From positions 1 to 7,059 of the forward strand of contig JAKOWQ010000103.1 in NCBI GenBank assembly GCA_029781465.1: a stretch of 7,059 bases of DNA, in the 5' to 3' direction. This DNA comes from Pseudomonadota bacterium. GTDB lineage: Bacteria > Pseudomonadota > Alphaproteobacteria > Sphingomonadales > Sphingomonadaceae. Positions 1 through 6,446 of the stretch are shown piece after piece (the stretch's first letter is position 1; each line of letters starts with the position of its first letter). A program made the translations under genes and the position numbers. The notes beneath the pieces are model-generated. The model made no database searches. It was not told the DNA's origin and saw only the letters and a list, made by a program, of their open reading frames with translations.

Positions 1-145
1 CCGCAATTCAACTGCGCATTCAGCGCGCAAACTGATCGAGGTCAATGCCTCGCTTGCCGGCGGCGGCTAACAGGGCAGACAAGGAAGGGGGGCGCAAGCT
101 CCTCTTGGTTCGCGCCCGCCTCCTCGAAACGATTGGAGGCACAAC
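1..145. other. Left-edge region with no complete gene; possible 3' end of an upstream frame
   Basis: No start-to-stop gene fits here. Two plus-strand frames enter from the left edge and stop: one ends in TAA at 68-70 (its last residues read LIEVNASLAGGG) and one ends in TGA at 33-35 (last residues LRIQRAN). Either could be the tail of an upstream gene, and the sequence alone does not decide between them. The rest is the leader of the ferritin-like gene, with a G-rich run at 87-92, a weak 6-bp inverted repeat (90-95 with 112-117), and the hairpin described separately at 118-140. No convincing promoter was found. Confidence 0.35.
118..140 (+). promoter_or_regulatory. Hairpin enclosing the Shine-Dalgarno of the ferritin-like gene
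   Basis: GCCTCC at 118-123 is the exact reverse complement of GGAGGC at 135-140, and that right arm contains the only good Shine-Dalgarno (GGAGG, 135-139), 6 nt before the GTG start at 146. Inside the stem, TCG (124-126) can also pair with CGA (130-132) across an AAA loop, leaving TT (133-134) as a bulge. The mRNA could therefore fold with its ribosome-binding site fully paired. This would lower translation unless the hairpin is opened by temperature, a protein or an antisense RNA. The pairing is seen directly; regulation is inference. Confidence 0.45.
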
Positions 146-688
146 GTGAGCATCTTTCTTTCCCGCCTTTTCCGCCCCCTCGCCATCGGCGCCGCAACTG
201 CCGCCTTGGGCCTGGGGGCCGCGCAAGCAATGGAGACCCCGATGAACCTGCACCAAGTCCTGCTCAGCGCGCTCGACGATGAATACCGCGCGGAAGCAAC
301 CTATCAGGCCGTCATCGAAAAGCATGGCGAAGTCCGCCCGTTCATCAACATCATTCAGGCGGAGCAGCGCCATTCCGACAAGGTTGCCGCCGAACTGACC
401 CGCAACGGCTGGGAAGTGCCGGCCAACCCCCATCTCGGCAAGCTCGAGGCCCCGGCAACGCTGCTCGAAGCCTGCCAGCTGGGGGAGCAGGCCGAAGTGG
501 AAAACATCGCGCTCTATGACCGCCTCCTGCCCCAGGTTGACGATCCCCAGTCGAAGGCGGTGCTCGAGCGGCTGCAATGGGCCTCTCGCGAGAACCACCT
601 CCCCGCCTTCCAGCGCTGCGTGGCGCGCGGCGGCACGCCGGGAATGGGTGGCGGACGCGGACGCGGTCCGGGTGGCGGCTGGCGCTAA
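146..688 (+). CDS. Exported ferritin-like protein, DUF2202 type, with Gly/Arg-rich tail
   Basis: The 180-residue product begins with a signal peptide: basic SRLFR, a hydrophobic Ala/Leu/Gly stretch at about 11-25, and a likely AQA cleavage site after residue 28. It is therefore probably periplasmic. The mature part looks like a four-helix ferritin-like bundle of the DUF2202 kind. Candidate metal ligands are D45/E46 and E50 in the first helix, the ExxH pair E73/H76, E114/E117/E119, and E149/H151. Such proteins can bind iron or a di-iron centre, but the reaction of this family is not established. Two cysteines remain (C110, C158). Residues 162-180 are Gly/Arg-rich and probably disordered; tandem GGACGC units at 653-664 encode part of this. 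The GTG start is chosen for its GGAGG 6 nt upstream and the signal peptide that follows. The stop codon overlaps the stop of the convergent hydrolase gene. Confidence 0.8.
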   Translation: MSIFLSRLFRPLAIGAATAALGLGAAQAMETPMNLHQVLLSALDDEYRAEATYQAVIEKHGEVRPFINIIQAEQRHSDKVAAELTRNGWEVPANPHLGKLEAPATLLEACQLGEQAEVENIALYDRLLPQVDDPQSKAVLERLQWASRENHLPAFQRCVARGGTPGMGGGRGRGPGGGWR

Positions 689-1365
689 CCTCCCAAGGCC
701 CGGAAGAGCATCAGGGTTCGCTGCTGGGCCAGGTCGGCGCTTTCGGGATGGTAATCCTTGCGCCGGTCTGAATTGAAGCCGTGCCCGGCCTCGTAGACGA
801 AGATCTGCGCGGTTGGGTGCTGCTTCTCGATCAGCTGCTCGACCGGTTCGATCGGGACCATCGAATCGAAGCGACCGAAATGGGCAATCGTCGCGCACTT
901 GGGCGGATCGTCGGCAAAACGCGTGGCGATGTAGCCGCCATAGTAGCAACTCGCCGCGTCGAGATCGTCCGACAGCTGGGCCATCCGCCAGGCAACCGAG
1001 CCGCCGAAGCAATAGCCCATGATGAACACCGGGCCGCCGCGTTGCCTGATCCAGGCGATGCAGCGCGCGGTATCGTCCAGGCCCTGCTCCCAGTTGTGCT
1101 CCTTGCGCGCGATCTCTACCGCACGTTCCCAGTCGGCGCCGCTGTATCCCAGCTCGCAGCCGGACTGCTGGCGATCGAACAGCTGCGGGCTGATGACTTC
1201 ATACCCCTCGGCGGCATATTCGGCGCACATTTCGCGGATATGTTCGGTGACGCCGAAGATCTCCTGCACCAGGACCAGACCGCCGCGACGATCGCCTTCG
1301 GGAAGGACATGCCAGCAGGGCATCGCATGCCCGTCCGCCATGGTCAGAGTGATCCATTCGCCCAT
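685..1365 (-). CDS. Dienelactone hydrolase family protein
   Basis: This 226-residue alpha/beta hydrolase has the layout of the dienelactone hydrolase family and the usual length. The nucleophile elbow GYCFGG puts cysteine at C119, the acid is D167 in RFDSMVP, and the histidine is H195 in AGHGFNSD, giving the Cys-Asp-His triad. E35 in VQEIFG matches the conserved Glu that partners the cysteine in characterised enzymes (Glu36, Cys123, Asp171, His202 in the Pseudomonas protein). No signal peptide is seen, so it is likely cytoplasmic. Family members open lactone rings in chloroaromatic breakdown, but many genomic copies have unknown substrates. No other catabolic gene is nearby, so the substrate stays open. 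The frame is open further upstream to an ATG at 1434. I chose the ATG at 1365 because GAGGGG lies at a normal distance before it and family proteins start at this point (MGEWITLTMADG). Confidence 0.88.
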   Translation of the reverse strand: MGEWITLTMADGHAMPCWHVLPEGDRRGGLVLVQEIFGVTEHIREMCAEYAAEGYEVISPQLFDRQQSGCELGYSGADWERAVEIARKEHNWEQGLDDTARCIAWIRQRGGPVFIMGYCFGGSVAWRMAQLSDDLDAASCYYGGYIATRFADDPPKCATIAHFGRFDSMVPIEPVEQLIEKQHPTAQIFVYEAGHGFNSDRRKDYHPESADLAQQRTLMLFRALGG

Positions 1366-1521
1366 TGCCAATCCCCTCGCGCGCATTCGTCTTCGAGAAT
1401 GTCCTTGCCCCACCTTGCATCGCAGCACAATCATGGCTATGCGCGCCCCCGTCTAAGGGGCGGCGGCGTTTCGTGCCGGTTCCCGCCCCGCCAACGCACC
1501 CGATGTGAGGATACGACGCGC
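1366..1521. promoter_or_regulatory. Divergent intergenic region with probable atp operon promoter and leader
   Basis: This 156-bp gap separates the hydrolase start (leftward) from atpH (rightward), so promoters for both must lie here or inside the flanking genes. The best rightward candidate is TTGCAT at 1415-1420, a 17-nt spacer, then TATGCG at 1438-1443. The match to a sigma-70-like consensus is only moderate. Just downstream, CGCCCC (1444-1449) and GGGGCG (1457-1462) form a 6-bp stem around the 7-nt loop CGTCTAA, which would sit at the start of the leader RNA. The atpH Shine-Dalgarno, GAGGA at 1507-1511, is 10 nt before its GTG. No clear leftward promoter was found. Confidence 0.3.
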
Positions 1522-2076
1522 GTGGAGAATTCCGGCGGCATTACGGCAAGCTTGCAGGGGCGCTACGCCGCTGCGCTCTATGAGCTGGCAGCTGAGAACA
1601 AGGCCGTTGCCACGGTCGAATCGGATCTCGAATCGCTGGGCCGCGCGATCGGTGAAAGCGCCGATCTGGCCGCGCTGATTCGCAATCCCCAGGTCGGCCG
1701 CGACGCCGCCGCAAAGGCGATGGAAGGTGTGGCGGGGCTGCTTTCGCTCTCGCCGCTGACGCGCAACTTCCTGGGTGTCCTGGCATCCAACCGCCGCCTG
1801 GCCGCGCTGCCCGATGTGGTTCGCGCCTTCGCTTCGATCGCCGCCGCCGCCCGCGGCGAGGTTTCGGCCGAAGTGACCAGCGCCCATCCGCTCTCCCCCG
1901 CCCAGCTCAAGGCACTCGAAGCCCGGCTCAAGGCGCGCGAGGGTCAGGACGTGAAGCTTTCCGCCAAGGTCGATCCCGAAATTCTCGGCGGCCTGGTCGT
2001 CAGGATCGGCTCGACCCAGATCGACAGCTCGATCCGCACCCGTTTGAACACCCTCGCGCAAGCGATGAAAGGCTAA
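1522..2076 (+). CDS. atpH: F1Fo ATP synthase subunit delta
   Basis: The 184-residue product is the delta subunit (OSCP homologue). It sits on top of the alpha3-beta3 head and ties it to the b-type stator stalk on the cytoplasmic side of the inner membrane. The N-terminal helical domain covers about residues 5-110, opening with SGGITASLQGRYAAALYELA. The C-terminal signature is clear at about 150-175 (VDPEILGGLVVRIGSTQID, then an IRTRL segment). The GTG at 1522 is chosen because homologues start with a similar (M)ENSGGI sequence and GAGGA lies upstream. The frame is open far to the left, but that part lies opposite the hydrolase gene and is not coding. It is the first gene of the F1 operon, ending 6 bp before atpA. 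The weak GTG start and long Shine-Dalgarno spacer suit a subunit present in one copy per complex. Confidence 0.95.
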   Translation: MENSGGITASLQGRYAAALYELAAENKAVATVESDLESLGRAIGESADLAALIRNPQVGRDAAAKAMEGVAGLLSLSPLTRNFLGVLASNRRLAALPDVVRAFASIAAAARGEVSAEVTSAHPLSPAQLKALEARLKAREGQDVKLSAKVDPEILGGLVVRIGSTQIDSSIRTRLNTLAQAMKG

Positions 2077-2082
2077 GAAGCA

Positions 2083-3612
<1,530 letters not shown>

Positions 3613-3630
3613 AGAGGAAACCCGCCTTCT

Positions 3631-3720
3631 TCGTCACCCTGAACTTGTTTCAGGGTCCATCTCTCCGGATGGCACAGATCGTGAGGCGAAATGGATGCTG
3701 AAACAAGTTCAGCATGACGA
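3631..3720. repeat. Head-to-head pair of palindromic intergenic repeats between atpA and atpG
   Basis: Two copies of one palindromic unit lie in opposite orientation. The left copy folds as ACCCTGAA (3636-3643), loop CTTGT, TTCAGGGT (3649-3656). The right copy folds as ATGCTGAA (3695-3702), loop ACAAG, TTCAGCAT (3708-3715). Both stems are perfect 8-bp helices. The arms also pair with each other as one long hairpin: 3631-3636 with 3715-3720, 15 unbroken pairs of 3639-3653 with 3698-3712, then 3656-3660 with 3691-3695, with few mismatches. No T-run follows, so it is not a classic terminator, and atpG and atpD downstream must still be transcribed. From memory, this CTGAACTTGTTTCAG unit is a dispersed intergenic repeat in Sphingomonadales; that should be verified. 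A role like REP elements in mRNA processing or stability is inference. Confidence 0.8.
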
Positions 3721-3742
3721 ATAAGGAATGAGTTAAGGCACG

Positions 3743-4612
3743 ATGGCTTCACTCAAGGAACTCAAGGGCCGGATCAACTCGGTCAAGTCGACCCAGAAGA
3801 TCACCAAGGCCAAGCAGATGGTCGCGGCGGCCAAGCTGCGCAAGGCGCAGGCTGCGGCCGAAGCCGCGCGCCCCTATGCCGGCCGCCTCGCCGCGGTGAT
3901 GGGCAGCCTCGCCAGCAAGGTGACGGTCAGCGAAAGCAGCCCCAAGCTGCTCGCCGGGACCGGCAAGGACCAGGTGCACCTGCTGGTGGTCGCCAACTCC
4001 GACAAGGGGCTGTGCGGCGCGTTCAACTCGAACATTGTCAAATCGGCCCTAGCCAAGGCGCGCGAGCTGGAAGGCCAGGGCAAGACGGTGCTGTTCTACC
4101 TCGTCGGCCGCAAGGGCCGCGCGGTGATCCGGCGGCAATATGCCAATGCGGTGATCGCCATGTTCGACACCACCGAGGTGCGCGAACCCGGCTATGAAGA
4201 GGCCGAGCGCATCGCGGCGGAACTGGTGGCGCTTTACGACGAAGGCAAGTTCGACGTCGCGCATCTGTTCTTCTCGGAATTCAAGAGCGCACTGGCCCAG
4301 GTTCCCACCGACGTGCAGATCATCCCCGTCCCCGCCCCCAAGGCGGCCGAGGGTGGCGCCGCGGTGGACTATGAGCCGGAAGAGGAAGCGATCCTCGCCG
4401 CCCTGCTGCCGCGTTATCTGCGCACCCGGATCTTCGGCGCGCTGCTGGAAAACCAGGCCAGCGAACAGGGCGCCTCGATGACCGCGATGGACAATGCCAC
4501 GCGCAACGCGGGCGAGCTGATCAACAAGCTGACCATCCAGTACAACCGCAGCCGCCAGGCCGCGATCACCACGGAACTGATCGAAATTATCGCCGGCGCC
4601 GAAGCGCTCTGA
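3743..4612 (+). CDS. atpG: F1Fo ATP synthase subunit gamma
   Basis: The 289-residue product is the gamma subunit, the central rotating shaft whose two long terminal helices run up through the alpha3-beta3 ring. The N-terminal helix is clear (MASLKELKGRINSVKSTQKI, then TKAKQMVAAAKLRK). The middle Rossmann-like domain includes SDKGLCGAFNSN at 86-97. The C-terminal helix ends in the family signature from I275 to A288 (ITTELIEIIAGAEA). A mildly acidic segment at about 199-216 is the usual variable loop. Length is normal. The ATG at 3743 has AAGG at 3735-3738, a short spacer of 4 nt, and directly begins the conserved N-terminal helix. It follows the repeat-bearing gap after atpA and lies 28 bp before atpD. 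Confidence 0.97.
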   Translation: MASLKELKGRINSVKSTQKITKAKQMVAAAKLRKAQAAAEAARPYAGRLAAVMGSLASKVTVSESSPKLLAGTGKDQVHLLVVANSDKGLCGAFNSNIVKSALAKARELEGQGKTVLFYLVGRKGRAVIRRQYANAVIAMFDTTEVREPGYEEAERIAAELVALYDEGKFDVAHLFFSEFKSALAQVPTDVQIIPVPAPKAAEGGAAVDYEPEEEAILAALLPRYLRTRIFGALLENQASEQGASMTAMDNATRNAGELINKLTIQYNRSRQAAITTELIEIIAGAEAL

Positions 4613-4640
4613 CGACGACATAGAAGGCAAGGAAAAGACC

Positions 4641-6113
4641 ATGGCCACCGCCACCAAGTCCAAGAAGACCGCCGCCGCGGGCACCGCCACCGGCAAGATC
4701 AGCCAGGTTATCGGCGCCGTCGTCGACGTGAGCTTCGAGGGCGAGCTGCCCGCGATCCTCTCGGCGCTCGAAACCGACAACGGCGGCAACCGCCTGGTGC
4801 TCGAGGTTGCCCAGCACCTGGGTGAGAACACCGTGCGCACCATCGCCATGGACTCGACCGACGGTCTGACCCGCGGCCAGCCCGTCTCGGCGACCGGCGC
4901 GCAGATCTCGGTTCCGGTCGGCCCGCGCACCCTGGGACGCATCCTCAACGTCGTCGGCGATCCGATCGACGAGCGCGGCCCGGTCGATACCGACATGCGC
5001 GCGCCGATCCATGCCTCGGCCCCCGAATTCGTCGAGCAGTCGACCGAAGCGGCGATCCTCGTCACCGGCATCAAGGTGATCGACCTGCTCGCGCCTTACG
5101 CCAAGGGCGGCAAGATCGGCCTGTTCGGCGGCGCGGGTGTGGGCAAGACCGTGCTGATCCAGGAACTGATCAACAACATCGCCAAGGGCCACGGCGGCGT
5201 CTCGGTCTTCGCGGGCGTGGGTGAACGCACCCGCGAGGGCAACGACCTCTACCACGAATTCCTCGACGCCGGGGTCATCGCCAAGGACGCCGAAGGCAAC
5301 GCCACCCCCGATGGCTCGAAGGTGGCCCTCGTGTTCGGCCAGATGAACGAGCCCCCGGGCGCCCGTGCGCGCGTTGCGCTGTCGGGCCTGACCATGGCCG
5401 AATATTTCCGCGACCAGGAAGGCCAGGACGTGCTGTTCTTCGTCGACAACATCTTCCGCTTTACCCAGGCGGGTTCGGAAGTGTCGGCGCTGCTCGGCCG
5501 TATTCCTTCGGCGGTGGGCTATCAGCCGACCCTGGCGACCGACATGGGCGCGCTGCAGGAACGCATCACCTCGACCACCAAGGGTTCGATCACCTCGGTC
5601 CAGGCGATCTACGTTCCCGCGGACGACCTTACCGACCCGGCGCCGGCCACCTCGTTCGCGCACTTGGACGCGACCACCACGCTGAGCCGCGCGATCTCGG
5701 AGCTGGGCATCTACCCGGCGGTTGACCCGCTCGATTCGACCAGCCGCGTGCTTTCGCCCGCGGTCGTCGGGCAGGAGCACTACGACGTTGCCCGCCGCGT
5801 TCAGGAAACGCTGCAGAAGTACAAGTCGCTGCAGGACATCATCGCGATCCTGGGCATGGACGAGCTTTCCGAAGAAGATAAGCTTACCGTCGCCCGCGCC
5901 CGCAAGATCCAGCGCTTCCTTTCGCAGCCGTTCCACGTCGCCGAAGTGTTCACCAACATCCCGGGCAAGTTCGTCCAGGTGGAAGACACCGTGCGCTCGT
6001 TCAAGGCGGTTGTGGACGGCGAGTACGATCACCTGCCCGAAGCCGCCTTCTACATGGTCGGCGGGATCGACGAGGCGGTCGAAAAAGCCAAGAAGCTGGC
6101 CGAGGACGCCTAA
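4641..6113 (+). CDS. atpD: F1Fo ATP synthase subunit beta
   Basis: The 490-residue product is the catalytic beta subunit, which makes or hydrolyses ATP in the F1 head. The P-loop GGAGVGKT is at 163-170 (K169, T170). GERTREGND at 194-202 holds the catalytic glutamate E195 and the adjacent R196. Walker B is VLFFVDN at 264-270 (D269). The alpha/beta signature PAVDPLDSTS is at 359-368, and the torque-transmitting DELSEED loop is at 407-413. All catalytic residues are intact. The ATG at 4641 has a good AAGGA at 4629-4633, 7 nt upstream. The core begins at about residue 18 (GKISQVIGAVVDV), so there is a roughly 17-residue Ala/Thr/Lys-rich N-terminal extension compared with E. coli. The stop is only 4 bp from the atpC start. 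Confidence 0.98.
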   Translation: MATATKSKKTAAAGTATGKISQVIGAVVDVSFEGELPAILSALETDNGGNRLVLEVAQHLGENTVRTIAMDSTDGLTRGQPVSATGAQISVPVGPRTLGRILNVVGDPIDERGPVDTDMRAPIHASAPEFVEQSTEAAILVTGIKVIDLLAPYAKGGKIGLFGGAGVGKTVLIQELINNIAKGHGGVSVFAGVGERTREGNDLYHEFLDAGVIAKDAEGNATPDGSKVALVFGQMNEPPGARARVALSGLTMAEYFRDQEGQDVLFFVDNIFRFTQAGSEVSALLGRIPSAVGYQPTLATDMGALQERITSTTKGSITSVQAIYVPADDLTDPAPATSFAHLDATTTLSRAISELGIYPAVDPLDSTSRVLSPAVVGQEHYDVARRVQETLQKYKSLQDIIAILGMDELSEEDKLTVARARKIQRFLSQPFHVAEVFTNIPGKFVQVEDTVRSFKAVVDGEYDHLPEAAFYMVGGIDEAVEKAKKLAEDA

Positions 6114-6117
6114 GGCC

Positions 6118-6375
6118 ATGGCCCTGCATTTCGAACTCGTCACGCCTGCACGCCTGGTCCGGTCGGACGACGTCTATATGGTCGTCGTCCCCGGAACCGA
6201 GGGTGAGGAAGGCGTGCTCGAAGGCCACGCCCCGTTCATGACCACCATGCGCGACGGCACCTTGCGGATCTACAAGACCGACGGCGCCGCGCCCGAGGAA
6301 ATCCAGGTCCAGGGCGGCTTTGCCGAGGTTGGCGACAACGGCCTGACCGTTCTGGCGGAACACGTCGAAGGCTGA
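6118..6375 (+). CDS. atpC: F1Fo ATP synthase subunit epsilon, short form without C-terminal domain
   Basis: The 85-residue product is the epsilon subunit, which binds the foot of gamma and contacts the c-ring. It contains the N-terminal beta-sandwich: FELVTPARLV, then VPGTEGEEGVLEGHAPFMTT at 24-43, and GGFAEVGDNGLTVLAEHVEG at the end. The C-terminal two-helix domain that inhibits ATP hydrolysis in E. coli epsilon (about 139 residues) is absent; the TGA at 6373-6375 comes right where the sandwich ends. No remnant of the missing helices is seen in the downstream sequence. From memory, similarly short forms are normal in Sphingomonadales, so this is probably a lineage trait rather than a fresh mutation. 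The ATG lies 4 bp after the atpD stop, with AAGG too close to it to be ideal, which suggests translational coupling to atpD. Confidence 0.93.
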   Translation: MALHFELVTPARLVRSDDVYMVVVPGTEGEEGVLEGHAPFMTTMRDGTLRIYKTDGAAPEEIQVQGGFAEVGDNGLTVLAEHVEG

Positions 6376-6390
6376 ATTCGGCGCGCTGTG

Positions 6391-6430
6391 CGCAAACCAT
6401 GCCGGGCGGTTGAAACCCGGCATGGCTGCG
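6391..6430 (+). terminator. Strong hairpin after atpC, probable operon terminator lacking a U-tract
   Basis: CCATGCCGGG (6397-6406) and CCCGGCATGG (6416-6425) form a perfect 10-bp stem around a 9-nt loop. CGCA (6391-6394) and TGCG (6427-6430) can extend it by 4 bp across a small internal loop. It lies 15 bp after the atpC stop and just before the next gene. No T-run follows, so it may end transcription weakly, act with Rho, or protect the 3' end of the atp mRNA. Confidence 0.5.
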
Positions 6431-6446
6431 GGCACACAGGCCCGCG

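Noticed and set aside
105..133. TTGGTT-17-AACGAT as a promoter for the ferritin-like gene
   Set aside because: The -10 match is poor and would put the RNA start only a few bases before the GTG, excluding the Shine-Dalgarno that clearly exists.
20..1012. A 330-codon minus-strand frame across the ferritin-like gene and part of the hydrolase
   Set aside because: Low-complexity Arg/Ala-rich translation with no family resemblance; both overlapped genes have clear domains and start signals.
1366..1434. Longer N-terminus of the dienelactone hydrolase from the ATG at 1434
   Set aside because: The extra 23 residues are Arg-rich and unlike the family, and no good Shine-Dalgarno precedes that ATG, while GAGGGG precedes the ATG at 1365.
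781..1521. Long in-frame extension upstream of atpH starting at an ATG near 781
   Set aside because: It lies antisense to the well-supported dienelactone hydrolase gene and adds sequence unlike any delta subunit. The GTG at 1522 fits the family start.
3631..3720. Reading the repeat as an intrinsic terminator or as a CRISPR/ERIC element
   Set aside because: There is no T-run after either stem and essential operon genes follow. Only two inverted copies exist, with no spacer array, and the sequence is unlike ERIC.
3728..3736. Mini-ORF ATG-AGT-TAA just before atpG, after an AAGGA
   Set aside because: The AAGGA abuts the ATG with no spacer, so ribosomes are unlikely to start there. Probably chance.
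4587..6143. A 518-codon open frame on the minus strand opposite atpD
   Set aside because: Same cause: an antisense shadow of atpD codon bias, with low-complexity Arg/Gly/Val/Asp content and no recognisable domain.
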